64,000 nt of DNA from an uncultured Rikenellaceae bacterium (GCA_944326945.1 CALVFY010000004.1:1-64000), one strand, 5' to 3'. Counted from the stretch's first letter, positions 27,400-37,099 are shown. Notes: generated by a model not told the origin, from the sequence alone. A program made the numbers and translations.

Positions 27400-29181
27400 A
27401 TGAATATCGAGAATTTCCTCCTACAACAAGCCCAGGCCGCCGTATCGGCTCTCTATGGTGTCGACACATTTCCCGTTCAGATACAAAAGACCCGCAAGGA
27501 GTTCGAAGGCGACTACACATTGGTTGTTTTTCCCCTGCTGAAAATCAGTCATAAGGGCCCGGAACAGACCGGCAACGAAATCGGACAGTGGCTTGTAGAC
27601 AATGTGGCGGAGATCGCTGCATTCAACGTCATCAAGGGATTTTTGAATCTTTCGCTCTCGGGAGCATTCTGGGGCGAACGGTTTGCCGAGATCGCCGCAA
27701 ACAACCGATTCGGATTCGCCGAGCCTACCGGACGAACCATCATGGTAGAATACTCGTCGCCCAATACGAACAAACCGCTCCATTTGGGACATATTCGCAA
27801 CAATCTGTTGGGTTATTCCGTGGCACAAATTCTGGCCGCCAACGGTCATCGGGTACTGAAAGTCAATCTGGTGAATGACCGCGGAATCCATATCTGCAAA
27901 AGCATGTTGGCGTGGAAACTCTTCGGCGAAGGAGAAACTCCCGCCTCGAGCGGCATGAAAGGAGACCATTTGGTGGGGAAATACTATGTCGAATTCGACA
28001 AACACTATAAAGCCCAGGTAAAAGAACTGGTTGCCGGCGGCATGGACGAAGAGGAGGCCAAACACAAAGCGCCTTTGATGCAACAGGCACAGGAGATGTT
28101 GCGTAAATGGGAGGCCAAAGATCCGGAAGTATACAGACTGTGGCAGATGATGAACGGCTGGGTATACGACGGATTCGACGTAACCTATAAGGCACTGGGC
28201 GTCGATTTCGACAAGGTCTACTACGAATCTCAGACCTATCTGCTGGGCAAGAGTCTCGTGGAGGACGGTTTGAAGCGAGGCATCTTCTTCCGCAAGGAAG
28301 ACGGTTCGGTATGGATCGATCTCCAGGCCGACGGTCTCGACCAGAAACTTCTGTTGCGCGGCGACGGAACATCGGTCTACATGACCCAAGACCTGGGAAC
28401 AGCCCTGCGTCGTTTCGAAGAGAACCAACTCGACGAAATGATCTACGTGGTAGGGAACGAACAGAACTACCATTTCCAAGTCCTAAAATTGATTCTCGGC
28501 AAATTAGGATACAGTTGGGCTGATCATATCTATCATCTCTCCTACGGCATGGTGGAACTGCCCGAAGGAAAGATGAAATCGCGAGAAGGAACCGTGGTGG
28601 ATGCCGACGATCTGATTGCCGATATGGTAGCCACGGCCCGTGAAATGTCGCAAGAGTTAGGTAAATTGGATGGATGTTCTGTCGAAGAGGCCGATGCGAT
28701 CAGTCATATGGTGGGTCTCGGAGCCTTGAAATACTTCATCCTGAAGGTCGATCCCCGAAAGACCATGTTGTTCGATCCTCGCGAATCGATTGACTTCAAT
28801 GGCAATACAGGTCCTTTCATCCAATACACCCATGCACGTATCCGCTCGATTCTGCGTAAAGCTGCAGAAGCCGGAATAAACTATGCACAAGGAGACGTAA
28901 AAGGAGTGGAATACCTGCCCGAAGAGATCACGCTGATCAAACAAATGACCGACTTCCCGGCTGTGGTACGTGCTGCCGGCGAAAACTTCTCGCCTTCGCT
29001 GATTGCCGCCTATGTATACGACCTGGCCAAGTCCTACAACAGCTATTACCACGATCATTCGATCCTCAAGGAGGAAAACGAAGCTGTCCGGAAAATGCGC
29101 CTGCGTCTTTGCGAAGAGGTGGCCCGGATCATCGCTACGGGCATGAAACTATTGGGTATTGAGGTGCCGGAACGAATGTAA
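27400..29181 (+). CDS. argS: arginine--tRNA ligase ArgS
   Basis: 593 residues from ATG 27400 (MNIENFLLQQAQ). Class I synthetase: arginyl-tRNA N-terminal domain (about 5-90), then SSPNTNKPLHLGH with the HIGH-type motif HLGH at 128-131, the KMSKS equivalent KMKSREG in the catalytic domain, and a C-terminal DALR anticodon-binding domain (about 470-593). Length is normal. A strong terminator follows. Confidence 0.97.
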   Translation: MNIENFLLQQAQAAVSALYGVDTFPVQIQKTRKEFEGDYTLVVFPLLKISHKGPEQTGNEIGQWLVDNVAEIAAFNVIKGFLNLSLSGAFWGERFAEIAANNRFGFAEPTGRTIMVEYSSPNTNKPLHLGHIRNNLLGYSVAQILAANGHRVLKVNLVNDRGIHICKSMLAWKLFGEGETPASSGMKGDHLVGKYYVEFDKHYKAQVKELVAGGMDEEEAKHKAPLMQQAQEMLRKWEAKDPEVYRLWQMMNGWVYDGFDVTYKALGVDFDKVYYESQTYLLGKSLVEDGLKRGIFFRKEDGSVWIDLQADGLDQKLLLRGDGTSVYMTQDLGTALRRFEENQLDEMIYVVGNEQNYHFQVLKLILGKLGYSWADHIYHLSYGMVELPEGKMKSREGTVVDADDLIADMVATAREMSQELGKLDGCSVEEADAISHMVGLGALKYFILKVDPRKTMLFDPRESIDFNGNTGPFIQYTHARIRSILRKAAEAGINYAQGDVKGVEYLPEEITLIKQMTDFPAVVRAAGENFSPSLIAAYVYDLAKSYNSYYHDHSILKEENEAVRKMRLRLCEEVARIIATGMKLLGIEVPERM

Positions 29182-29196
29182 CCCAATTCGGCGGAC

Positions 29197-29237
29197 AATA
29201 AAAAGACCTGCTTGCCGGGCAAGCAGGTCTTTTTATT
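29197..29237. terminator. bidirectional terminator between argS and the S9 peptidase gene
   Basis: A perfect 19-bp stem with a 3-nt loop; the A/T-rich ends (AATAAAAA and TTTTTATT) place a T-run on either strand after the GC core. It serves argS on the plus strand and the convergent peptidase gene on the minus strand. Confidence 0.92.
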
Positions 29238-29253
29238 TAACGAGTTCTCAACT

Positions 29254-31425
29254 TTACTTCAGATATTTGTCCAACCACCCGAAAAATTCCCTATTCCACA
29301 CCAATGAATTCTGGGGTTTGAACACCTGATGCGCTTCGTTCTCGAAAGCCACCAATCGGGCAGGGATACCTCGTACTCGGGCAGCGGTAAAGGCCTCCAG
29401 GCTCTGCGTATAAGGAATCCGGAAATCTTTCTCGCCGGTAAAGATCAGAATCGGCGTATCCCATCTGTCCACAAATTTGTGGGGCGAATTGGCATAGGAA
29501 CGTTGTGCGACAGCATTGCTCTTATCCCAATAGGGGCCCCCGTAATCGTTATTGACAAACCAAAGCTCCTCGGTCTCCCCATACATACTGTCGAAATCGA
29601 AAATGCCGCAATGAGCGATAAAGGCCTTGAACCGTTTGTCATGGTTACCCGCCAGGAAGAATACCGAATAACCTCCGTAGCTGGCCCCCACACATCCCAG
29701 ACGATTCCGATCCACCCACGGCTCGGAAGCCACATCGTCGATGGCACTCAAGTAGTCACGAATATTCTGTCCACTGTAGTCACCCGATATCTGATCGAGC
29801 CATTCCTGCCCAAACGAAGGCAATCCGCGACGATTGGGCGCCACCACGACATATCCCTGAGCAGCCATCAGTTGCAGATTCCAGCGATAGCTCCAGAACT
29901 GACTCACCACACTCTGCGGTCCTCCCTGGCAATAGAGCAGAGCCGGATATTTTTTCGTGCTGTCGAAGTCGGGAGGCAACACCACCCAAGTCAACATCTC
30001 TTTACCATCGGTAGTTTTCACCCAACGTTTACGTACCTCACCCATCTTCACATTATCATACACCTCCTTATTCACATCGGTCAGTTGTGTCATCGCTCCA
30101 CTGGCAGGATCGATCCCGAAAAGTTCGGTTGCCATCGAAATCGTAGTCACCTCGGCCACGATCCGGTCGCCGGCACGGGTGAAGGCATTGATGTCGTGGT
30201 CACCCGATGTCACTGTCACCACCTCGAGAAGGTCATAGTGCGGCCGATCGCCGGCCGCCGGCCGGTAAGGCACCTTACATATCTGATGTGTGGCAGCTAT
30301 CGGAGCGATGAACCAGAGTTCATCGTTCCCGTTCCAGACCACGTTCGAGGCATTGTAATCGAATCCGGCGGTCAGGTCGCTCATCGACCCGTCCTCACTG
30401 TTCCAAACAAAGAGACGATCCTTATCCGATTCATTACCCGGACGACGCATACTGCGAAAAGCGATCTTCTTGTCGTCGGGCGAGAAAACCGGATACTTGT
30501 CATAACCGGGCATCACCGGCATCCGTTTCAACCGGGGATCGAGCGGCTGCTCATCACCCTTGCAAATGTTGCGGGTCTCACCCGAAGCCACATCATAAAG
30601 ATAGATATCCGAATCGGTCGAAACGGCATATTCCACACCCGTCATCTTCTTGCAGGTATAGGCCAACTGCGTTCCGGCATGATTCCATGCGATCTCCGAC
30701 CCATCGAAATAGGGAGCCATCGGAGCGTCCCACGGCTCGCCTTCCATAATATCCACCCCTTCGGAGAGCTTACCATCCTTCAAATCAGCCACGAAGATAT
30801 GCATATAGTTTCCCTCGTCCCAATAATCCCAGTGACGGGCCATCAGATCGTCGTAAATACGGGCTTTCGAAGCCGCCATATCGGGATATATATCGGCCGA
30901 AAGACGTTTTTCAACCGGCACTCGCTTCAGATAATAGGCCTTCTCTTCCGAAGGTGCAACTCCATATCCGGCAATCCCTTCGGCAATGTCCGACACCTGT
31001 ACGGCATGCCCCGTAGCGACATCCATCTTCCAAAGTTGATCGCTGCCGCTCCGATCGGAAATATACCACAGTGCACCACCATCCGCACTCCAGGAGGGTG
31101 AAACAGCATTCTCCTCCTGTCCGGTCAGCATCACGGGATCGCCTCCCTCCACCGGAGAGAGATAAAGGGCCGTTTGTCCCTTATTCGCCGCCATATCGTA
31201 TTTCGTCAGCGCGAACACCACACTCGCTCCGTCCGGCGAGAGAGCAGAAGAACCGATCCGATTCATCTTCCACATCACCTCGGGCGTGAAAACCCCCTCC
31301 TGCTTCTCTTGAGGAGTCAAGCCGTTGTCGATCTTTGTCGTCATATTGTTCTTTTTTGTTCCGCATGAAAGCACTACCCCCGCCACAAGCGGAAGCAATA
31401 ACCATGATTTCAAAGTTCCTGTCAT
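29254..31425 (-). CDS. S9 family prolyl oligopeptidase, DPP5-like lipoprotein
   Basis: 723 residues. A lipoprotein signal (cysteine C21 after VVLS) suggests export and lipidation. A WD40-like beta-propeller (about 45-430) precedes an alpha/beta hydrolase domain. The catalytic triad can be placed at S582 (GASYGG), D667 (GEKDFRIPY) and H699 (NEAHQVF). The architecture matches dipeptidyl-peptidase 5 of Bacteroidales, which removes dipeptides from the N-terminus of periplasmic oligopeptides during amino-acid feeding. It ends 17 bp after the shared terminator and starts 27 bp after the NUDIX stop, so the two are probably one operon. Confidence 0.87.
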   Translation of the reverse strand: MTGTLKSWLLLPLVAGVVLSCGTKKNNMTTKIDNGLTPQEKQEGVFTPEVMWKMNRIGSSALSPDGASVVFALTKYDMAANKGQTALYLSPVEGGDPVMLTGQEENAVSPSWSADGGALWYISDRSGSDQLWKMDVATGHAVQVSDIAEGIAGYGVAPSEEKAYYLKRVPVEKRLSADIYPDMAASKARIYDDLMARHWDYWDEGNYMHIFVADLKDGKLSEGVDIMEGEPWDAPMAPYFDGSEIAWNHAGTQLAYTCKKMTGVEYAVSTDSDIYLYDVASGETRNICKGDEQPLDPRLKRMPVMPGYDKYPVFSPDDKKIAFRSMRRPGNESDKDRLFVWNSEDGSMSDLTAGFDYNASNVVWNGNDELWFIAPIAATHQICKVPYRPAAGDRPHYDLLEVVTVTSGDHDINAFTRAGDRIVAEVTTISMATELFGIDPASGAMTQLTDVNKEVYDNVKMGEVRKRWVKTTDGKEMLTWVVLPPDFDSTKKYPALLYCQGGPQSVVSQFWSYRWNLQLMAAQGYVVVAPNRRGLPSFGQEWLDQISGDYSGQNIRDYLSAIDDVASEPWVDRNRLGCVGASYGGYSVFFLAGNHDKRFKAFIAHCGIFDFDSMYGETEELWFVNNDYGGPYWDKSNAVAQRSYANSPHKFVDRWDTPILIFTGEKDFRIPYTQSLEAFTAARVRGIPARLVAFENEAHQVFKPQNSLVWNREFFGWLDKYLK

Positions 31426-31452
31426 ATTATTCGTTTGTATGTTAGTTGTTTG

Positions 31453-32076
31453 TCACTCCTTATCCAAATAACCGGCCCGGACGAACACCTCACGGATGGA
31501 ACGGAAGCTCCCCGCCAGCAATCCGGGAAGAAACTCCGGCTTCACCCACTCGACACGAGTGATTCCCTCTTCCTGCTGAGGTGTCAATCCGCCCTGTTGA
31601 CTCCCCGAAAAGTTCATCCGATACCAATGACACGTCTTCAGTGTCCAGACCCCGTGCCAATGATAAAAGTGAATCGTCTGCGTCAGAAAATCACCTAATG
31701 TCACACCCCGAATGCCCGTTTCCTCTTCCACCTCGCGCAAAGCACACGTTTCGACTCCTTCTCCTCGTTCCACATGTCCCTTGGGCAGATCCCAGCGACC
31801 ATTCCGGAAAATGAGCAATACACTTCCCTGTGGATCGGTCACCAATCCACCCGCAGCCTCCACCCGAGTAAAAAGATTGCAAAAAGCACGAAATTCATTC
31901 TCCGGATCAGCGGATATTATCCACAGCTCCTTGTTATTCTCAACAATTTGCAACACCTTTGTAATAGAAAGCGGACCGTCTTCTTCCATGACCACCACAC
32001 CCGGGGCAAGAACAGGCGCTATCCGTGTAAAACCAATTCGTTTATCCTCGAAACAGACACTATAATTCATAATCAT
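31453..32076 (-). CDS. NUDIX hydrolase
   Basis: 207 residues from ATG 32076, or 205 from ATG 32070. The first 70 residues form a separate domain of unknown nature. The Nudix box at 100-122 (GHVERGEGVETCALREVEEETGI) fits G-x5-E-x7-REUxEExGU, so pyrophosphohydrolase activity on a nucleoside diphosphate derivative is expected; the substrate is not readable. The start codon overlaps pyrE on the opposite strand, leaving no intergenic DNA. The candidate promoter lies inside pyrE at 32114-32145. Confidence 0.87.
   Translation of the reverse strand: MIMNYSVCFEDKRIGFTRIAPVLAPGVVVMEEDGPLSITKVLQIVENNKELWIISADPENEFRAFCNLFTRVEAAGGLVTDPQGSVLLIFRNGRWDLPKGHVERGEGVETCALREVEEETGIRGVTLGDFLTQTIHFYHWHGVWTLKTCHWYRMNFSGSQQGGLTPQQEEGITRVEWVKPEFLPGLLAGSFRSIREVFVRAGYLDKE
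31931..31961 (+). promoter_or_regulatory. candidate pyrE promoter inside the NUDIX gene
   Basis: TTG at 31931-31933 is followed after 20 bp by CACCTTTG, one base off the TAnnTTTG box. Used, it would give pyrE a leader of about 110 nt antisense to the 5' part of the NUDIX mRNA. No better box is found nearer pyrE. Confidence 0.35.
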
Positions 32077-32707
32077 GAAGCATACTGAACAACTCGTGGC
32101 ACAAAGCCTGTTACAAATTAAGGCAATAAAACTGAATCCGGCAAATCCTTTTACCTGGGCTTCGGGATGGAAATCGCCTATCTACTGCGACAATCGTAAA
32201 ACGCTCTCCTATCCCGAGGTGCGTAAACTGATCTACGAATCGTTCGCCGACAAAATTACAGAACTTTATCCCGATGCCGAAATCATCGCAGGAGTAGCCA
32301 CTGGAGCCATCGCACATGGAGTTCTTGCCGCTGAAAAAATGGGCAAACCGTTCATCTATGTCCGTTCGGCACCCAAATCGCATGGACTGACCAACCAGGT
32401 GGAGGGCGAATACCATGCTGGAGCCAAAGTAGTAGTGATCGAGGACCTCGTCTCGACCGGAGGCAGCAGTCTCAATGCAGTAGAGGCTCTACGCGAGGCA
32501 GGTTGCCAGGTACTGGGCATGTTGGCCATCTTCACTTATGGGTTCCCCACTGCCACCGAAAACTTTGCCAAGGCAGGCGTCCGGCTCGATACGTTGAGCA
32601 ACTATTCCACCATGATCGCACTGGCCGCCGAACAGGGTTATGTTCATCCCGACGAGTTGGATGCCCTGCACGAATGGCGGGAATCACCTTCAACCTGGAG
32701 ACAATAA
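32075..32707 (+). CDS. pyrE: orotate phosphoribosyltransferase PyrE
   Basis: 210 residues. It joins orotate and PRPP to orotidine 5'-phosphate in pyrimidine synthesis. The PRPP-binding loop VVVIEDLVSTGGSS (about 111-124) and the early SGWKSPIYCDNR motif are diagnostic. Other pyr genes are not nearby. The gene is head-to-head with the NUDIX gene with overlapping start codons. Confidence 0.96.
   Translation: MKHTEQLVAQSLLQIKAIKLNPANPFTWASGWKSPIYCDNRKTLSYPEVRKLIYESFADKITELYPDAEIIAGVATGAIAHGVLAAEKMGKPFIYVRSAPKSHGLTNQVEGEYHAGAKVVVIEDLVSTGGSSLNAVEALREAGCQVLGMLAIFTYGFPTATENFAKAGVRLDTLSNYSTMIALAAEQGYVHPDELDALHEWRESPSTWRQ
32114..32145 (-). promoter_or_regulatory. candidate NUDIX/S9 peptidase promoter inside pyrE
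   Basis: On the minus strand TTTG (32142-32145) is followed after 20 bp by TTAATTTG (32114-32121), one mismatch to TAnnTTTG. It would start a transcript inside the 5' part of pyrE. Confidence 0.4.
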
Positions 32708-32775
32708 TCCTCGAAAGAGATCGTCCGGCGACATCCCGGGCACATGATTTGTAGCGAAAATAGCGTAACAAGACA

Positions 32776-33186
32776 ATGGAAAAATACGAAAGCCACCAGG
32801 TAAGGATTCTGCGTCCTGCCTCTCTCATATACCGCACACTCGCAGACTTCTCGAACTTCACTCCGATACTCCATGACAAAGTGGAGGATTGGCAAGCCGA
32901 TGCAGACAGTTGCTCGTTCAAGGTAAAAGGATTCACTGCCCGGCTGAGGATCGTGGAACGCGAAGAGAATAAGCTAATCAAAGTGACCGGTGACGAAGGA
33001 TCGCCTTTTCACTTCTTTTTCTGGCTGCAACTGCACCCCGTGGAACAGATGGATACCCGGATGCGACTGGTGCTCCACATCGAACTGAATATGATGATGA
33101 AAATGATGATCGGCGGCAAAATCCGCGAAGCATTGGATCAGATCGCCGATAAAATCGCTGAAAGTTTCAATAATGCCCCGATGTAA
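32776..33186 (+). CDS. SRPBCC (START-like) family protein
   Basis: 136 residues. MEKYESHQVRILRPASLIYRTLADFSNF ... is the N-terminal strand-helix of a Bet v 1-like fold: coenzyme Q-binding/polyketide cyclase type ligand pocket without a conserved catalytic site. There is no signal peptide or membrane helix. The ligand is unknown. It lies between pyrE and an EamA transporter on the same strand. Confidence 0.78.
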   Translation: MEKYESHQVRILRPASLIYRTLADFSNFTPILHDKVEDWQADADSCSFKVKGFTARLRIVEREENKLIKVTGDEGSPFHFFFWLQLHPVEQMDTRMRLVLHIELNMMMKMMIGGKIREALDQIADKIAESFNNAPM

Positions 33187-33214
33187 AAGTATAATCACAT
33201 AATACGCGACCACC

Positions 33215-34090
33215 ATGTTCTATCTGATCGCCGCCATATTGGGTTCTTCCTCGTTGACCATTATTCTGAAACTCTTCCAACTGAAAGGAGTGGACCGAAC
33301 AGTCGGAATCACGGTAAACTATCTCGTGGGGGCGGTCATGGCCTTTCTCTTTGCACCGAAAACTGCATCCGCATCAGAAATCATACAAGCACCATGGTTC
33401 CCGTTGGGCATGCTCACAGGAGCCATGTTTATGCTTTCGTTCATGGTTTACGCCTTGTCGGCCCAACGTTCCGGAGTGGCCATTACAACAATCTCGGGAC
33501 GTGCCGCCATGGCTATTCCCGTCATTTTCGCATTCACAGTACTCGGCGAAACACCCACCACATTCAAAATCATCCTTCTGATTCTGTTGATCCTCTCGAT
33601 GCCCGTAATTCTCTACAAACGAAAGGAATCAAACGAAAAACGAGACCCCTCGTTCACCTGGGCCATTGGTCTACCTGTCGCCGTATTTCTGTTCAACGGC
33701 ACGAACGACACGTTGGTACAATATATCCAAAAGGTACAAATCCCTGTCCGAGACGACAATCCGATCTTCATGGGCACCATGTTTCTTGCCGGTGCCGCCA
33801 TGGGGATAATCTACTACCTGGTCGAACGCCGAGGGAAATGGTATCGTCCTACGGGACGTGACTTGCTTTGGGGCACCATTCTCGGAGCGACAAATTGGGT
33901 ATGCATGATTGGCGTACTCTATGCGCTCACCCGCATGGACGGTTCGATTTTCTATGCACTCTATTACAGTGGAGCGATTGTCTGTGCGACGATCGTCGGC
34001 GTCTGGGCCTTCAAAGAGAGACTCACGACGCTCAACTATGTCGGGATTGTCGTAGCCGTGGCAGCGATCGTACTGCTCAGCATGCAGTAA
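33215..34090 (+). CDS. EamA/DMT family transporter
   Basis: 291 residues with about ten predicted membrane helices in two EamA repeats (about 3-130 and 145-290). GTNDTLVQYIQK begins the second repeat's loop region. The drug/metabolite transporter superfamily exports small metabolites; the substrate cannot be deduced. Its last 14 bp overlap the convergent DUF2752 gene. Confidence 0.83.
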   Translation: MFYLIAAILGSSSLTIILKLFQLKGVDRTVGITVNYLVGAVMAFLFAPKTASASEIIQAPWFPLGMLTGAMFMLSFMVYALSAQRSGVAITTISGRAAMAIPVIFAFTVLGETPTTFKIILLILLILSMPVILYKRKESNEKRDPSFTWAIGLPVAVFLFNGTNDTLVQYIQKVQIPVRDDNPIFMGTMFLAGAAMGIIYYLVERRGKWYRPTGRDLLWGTILGATNWVCMIGVLYALTRMDGSIFYALYYSGAIVCATIVGVWAFKERLTTLNYVGIVVAVAAIVLLSMQ

Positions 34091-34469
34091 AATCGAACAG
34101 ATTCCGCACAATCCAATATCCCAAAAAAAGAATCAGTATCACTCCAATTGCAAAACGTCCGGTCAACCGGTCATACAATCGGGGAAAACGGCCTTTCCCT
34201 CCAAAATACTGCAAATAAAAAAGCAACAGAAGATAGGGTAGCGCAATTATCAATATCGGATTATAAGCCAGTCCCTCCGTAATTTTCCCGTGTAATATCC
34301 GATAGAATGCCCGACCGGTACCACATCCGGGGCAATCGTAGCCTGTCAGCAGATGAAACGGACACTTTGGCATCCAATCCTGTTCAGGATCGACAAAAAA
34401 AAGCATAATGACAACTCCTATTATACCAAGAGTTATCATTATGCCTATTCTACTGTGCATTGAAAGCAC
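34077..34469 (-). CDS. DUF2752 family membrane protein
   Basis: 130 residues, two to three membrane helices (about 8-26, 75-92 and 105-125). The motif GYDCPGCGTGRAFYRILHG (cysteines 46 and 49) defines DUF2752. Function is unknown; the CPGCG pair could bind metal or be redox-active. ATG 34460 is an alternative start. In this window it is followed upstream on the same strand by a GYF/CD225 protein, a pairing seen in other Bacteroidota genomes as far as I recall. Confidence 0.85.
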   Translation of the reverse strand: MLSMHSRIGIMITLGIIGVVIMLFFVDPEQDWMPKCPFHLLTGYDCPGCGTGRAFYRILHGKITEGLAYNPILIIALPYLLLLFYLQYFGGKGRFPRLYDRLTGRFAIGVILILFLGYWIVRNLFDFTAC

Positions 34470-34516
34470 CTATTCTCCTATTCTGAATGCGATAGAACTC
34501 TAATACTACATACCGG

Positions 34517-35017
34517 TCATTCCCTGGAAAATGCCCACATTCCCAAAGCAATAAGCAGGATATAAAGAACTGCCGTAATTACACTGGCCAAAGTCCATTG
34601 TTTAGCCGATTTCGCAGCCCGAATAGCCTCGTCATAACGCTGCTCGTGCCACAGTCCATCCACTTTCGATGCATAGATGATCGCAGGGATGCTGAGCGGC
34701 AAACAACAAAGAAGAGCGGTTATGATAGACCAAGCCAACCACGAATCGGGTTTTGCCGGAGCCGTTGCCGATGAAACCGACGCAGCCTGTTTTTCCGCCA
34801 CAGGAGTCTCCACCGGAGGCACTGCAGATGATGTCACAGGAGGTGGAGTTGCCACAAATAAATCGACTAATTCAGGGACTTCTCCTGCATTGGTCCAATC
34901 AGCCATAGTGGCCGTCCAGACTTTCGTATCGGGCCGGATTCCGATTCTGCGCAACTCTTCCACGGAGCAAGGCCCCTGTTGCTTCATCTCGTCATCCAGA
35001 TAAAAATAGGTACCCAT
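34517..35017 (-). CDS. GYF_2 (DUF4339) and CD225/dispanin domain protein
   Basis: 166 residues. An N-terminal GYF_2 domain (about 3-52; YFYLDDEMKQQGPCSVEEL) is joined by a Pro/Ala/Val linker (55-90) to a CD225-like pair of membrane helices (about 92-112 and 141-163) with the loop YASKVDGLWHEQRYDEA. The fold pairs a peptide-binding module with a membrane anchor; no enzyme activity is expected. It ends 16 bp after the PpiD-like stop region on the same strand. Confidence 0.85.
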   Translation of the reverse strand: MGTYFYLDDEMKQQGPCSVEELRRIGIRPDTKVWTATMADWTNAGEVPELVDLFVATPPPVTSSAVPPVETPVAEKQAASVSSATAPAKPDSWLAWSIITALLCCLPLSIPAIIYASKVDGLWHEQRYDEAIRAAKSAKQWTLASVITAVLYILLIALGMWAFSRE

Positions 35018-35032
35018 AATAACCTTTTTATT

Positions 35033-37099
35033 TTAGAAGAATTTCACTCGCCAATCCTTCACATCACTCGCCTCAATCATGGCCTGATTCGTACGCTCAT
35101 TAATATAAACCATCGCCATTGCCTCCAAACGAACCTTTTCACTCTCAAAAGTTGCATTCTCCTGCGGAGCCACCCGATTCACATCAAAGAGGAATACACC
35201 TGTTCCACCTTCGACCGGTTTGGAAAGCGTATTAGGCTTAGCTCCTCCACAAATCGCACCAATCAAACGAGGATCACTACCCGCTCCTTCTACATAAAAC
35301 GAACCAAACGACAGATTAGTCACCGTATCTACCGAAGCTCCCAGTGAAGCGGCCACCTCATCCAATGAGGAACCTTTCATTTTTTCAGCGAGTATTTTTC
35401 CTTTCTTTTCCCGCAACAAGATATTATAAATATCGGATGCCACCTGTTCTACAGGAGCAATTCCATCTTCTCTCACGGCCGTCTGCAGGGCGACTACATA
35501 ATCACCACCCACTTCCATAATAGGAGAGACTGTTCCTTTTTCGTTATTGAATGCCCAACGAACCAACTCACGGGAATTTTCGATATTGTTCACACTACGG
35601 TCCGTATTCCGGATCCGAGCCACACGTTTCGACAAAGCCGACTCTTGTACGGCTTTCTCGAAGTTTTCTGCCGATCCTGCAGCAGCTGTCAAGAATTTGC
35701 TGGCCTGTCCGTAAATGGTCTGCTGGGTAAGCTCACTGGGATCAACCCGGTAGGTAATCGTTGCTATCTGAGCTTTCGGAACCAACGGCGACTTGTAGGT
35801 CAACTGAACAACATGGATTCCATACTGAGTCGATACGGTGAACACATCACCTACTTTAGCATTCAGACAAGCCTCGCTGAACTGAGGGATCATCTGTTCC
35901 GGAGCGAAACGGCCCAAGTCACCGCCTCGCTGATTTGCATTTTCGTCCAGCGAGTTCTCGCGTGCCAATGTAGCAAAATCGCCACCTTTCTTGATCACTG
36001 CCACCAAGCTATCTGCTTTAGTCTGCTCATTTCCTGGCAGCAGGATATGTTTAGCGCCAATCGTATCTGGCAGATTCTTAATATCAGAGAGGCGTGCCAA
36101 TGTATAGACATCACCCTTGAGAACCGGACCATACATCTTACCTTTTTCTTTTCCAAAAGCGATGGCAGCAATAGCCGGTTCAAGATCCGATTCTTTGTAA
36201 TAGCGGTTGTCGGGTGTTTCAGACGAATTGAGCGTAGCATATTGCATCGGGGTCTCATTTGCCTTAAATTCAGCGGCCAGATCATTGATATATTTCTCAG
36301 CCTCTGCATAGTCCTCTTTCGAGGGCAGCATATCAAACACGACATATTCTATATCACAAGAAGCCGTCTGTTTAAACATATTTTTATGCGATTTGTAATA
36401 CTCGCGAATCTCAGAGTCGGAAACCTTCAAAGTCGAATCGGGAACCAAAGTATATTGCTGAGTCAAAAAACGAGCATCATAAACATGATTGGCCGCCTCC
36501 AGACTCTGCTCCACTTCCAAATTATTGACAAACATACCTTTGGCAACCAACGATACATATTTCGACATCACCCGTTGATCCACCATCTGTTCTTTCATAT
36601 AATTCCACATCATCGCAGCACGCCCACTCGGATCGGCGTCCACGTTGTCGATAAAATTCTTAAGGATAGCCGGATCGAACGTTCCATTGCGATTGACAAA
36701 AGTTCCGCCGATGATCGGAGAGATATAGACTCCGCTGACCATATCCACCTGTTCCCCTTCACCTGCCAGCAGACCGAGCTCTTCGAAACCGGGTTGATAG
36801 GCATATTTCATAATCATCGATTCCCAAGCCAAATCTCGAGTCTGATCTTGCTCCTCAGCGGTCAGAGCATCTTTACCCGACATAATCTGTGCTACCGAGG
36901 TCAACAATTCGGCCCGATTTGTATATTCGATATAACCAATCGTGGATCCATCGATTTCGCCGACTTTCATCTTCCGGGCGTTCATTAATCCCGAGCCGGA
37001 CGAAAGCAGGTCTCCCAACAAAAAAGCGATCAGTGCCAAACCGATCACGATGGAAACGATAATTCCTCCACGGGTTCTCAATGTGTTTAAAGTTGCCAT
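35033..37099 (-). CDS. PpiD-like periplasmic peptidyl-prolyl isomerase
   Basis: 688 residues. One N-terminal membrane helix (about 11-31) anchors a periplasmic chaperone: SurA_N-like helices (about 35-330) and a parvulin domain (about 343-440; GAKHILLPG ... GGDLGRFAPEQM ... YGIHVVQL), then a long C-terminal region. PpiD assists outer-membrane protein folding at the exit of the Sec channel. It has its own promoter (37161-37168), and is transcribed in the direction of the GYF and DUF2752 genes. Confidence 0.9.
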   Translation of the reverse strand: MATLNTLRTRGGIIVSIVIGLALIAFLLGDLLSSGSGLMNARKMKVGEIDGSTIGYIEYTNRAELLTSVAQIMSGKDALTAEEQDQTRDLAWESMIMKYAYQPGFEELGLLAGEGEQVDMVSGVYISPIIGGTFVNRNGTFDPAILKNFIDNVDADPSGRAAMMWNYMKEQMVDQRVMSKYVSLVAKGMFVNNLEVEQSLEAANHVYDARFLTQQYTLVPDSTLKVSDSEIREYYKSHKNMFKQTASCDIEYVVFDMLPSKEDYAEAEKYINDLAAEFKANETPMQYATLNSSETPDNRYYKESDLEPAIAAIAFGKEKGKMYGPVLKGDVYTLARLSDIKNLPDTIGAKHILLPGNEQTKADSLVAVIKKGGDFATLARENSLDENANQRGGDLGRFAPEQMIPQFSEACLNAKVGDVFTVSTQYGIHVVQLTYKSPLVPKAQIATITYRVDPSELTQQTIYGQASKFLTAAAGSAENFEKAVQESALSKRVARIRNTDRSVNNIENSRELVRWAFNNEKGTVSPIMEVGGDYVVALQTAVREDGIAPVEQVASDIYNILLREKKGKILAEKMKGSSLDEVAASLGASVDTVTNLSFGSFYVEGAGSDPRLIGAICGGAKPNTLSKPVEGGTGVFLFDVNRVAPQENATFESEKVRLEAMAMVYINERTNQAMIEASDVKDWRVKFF

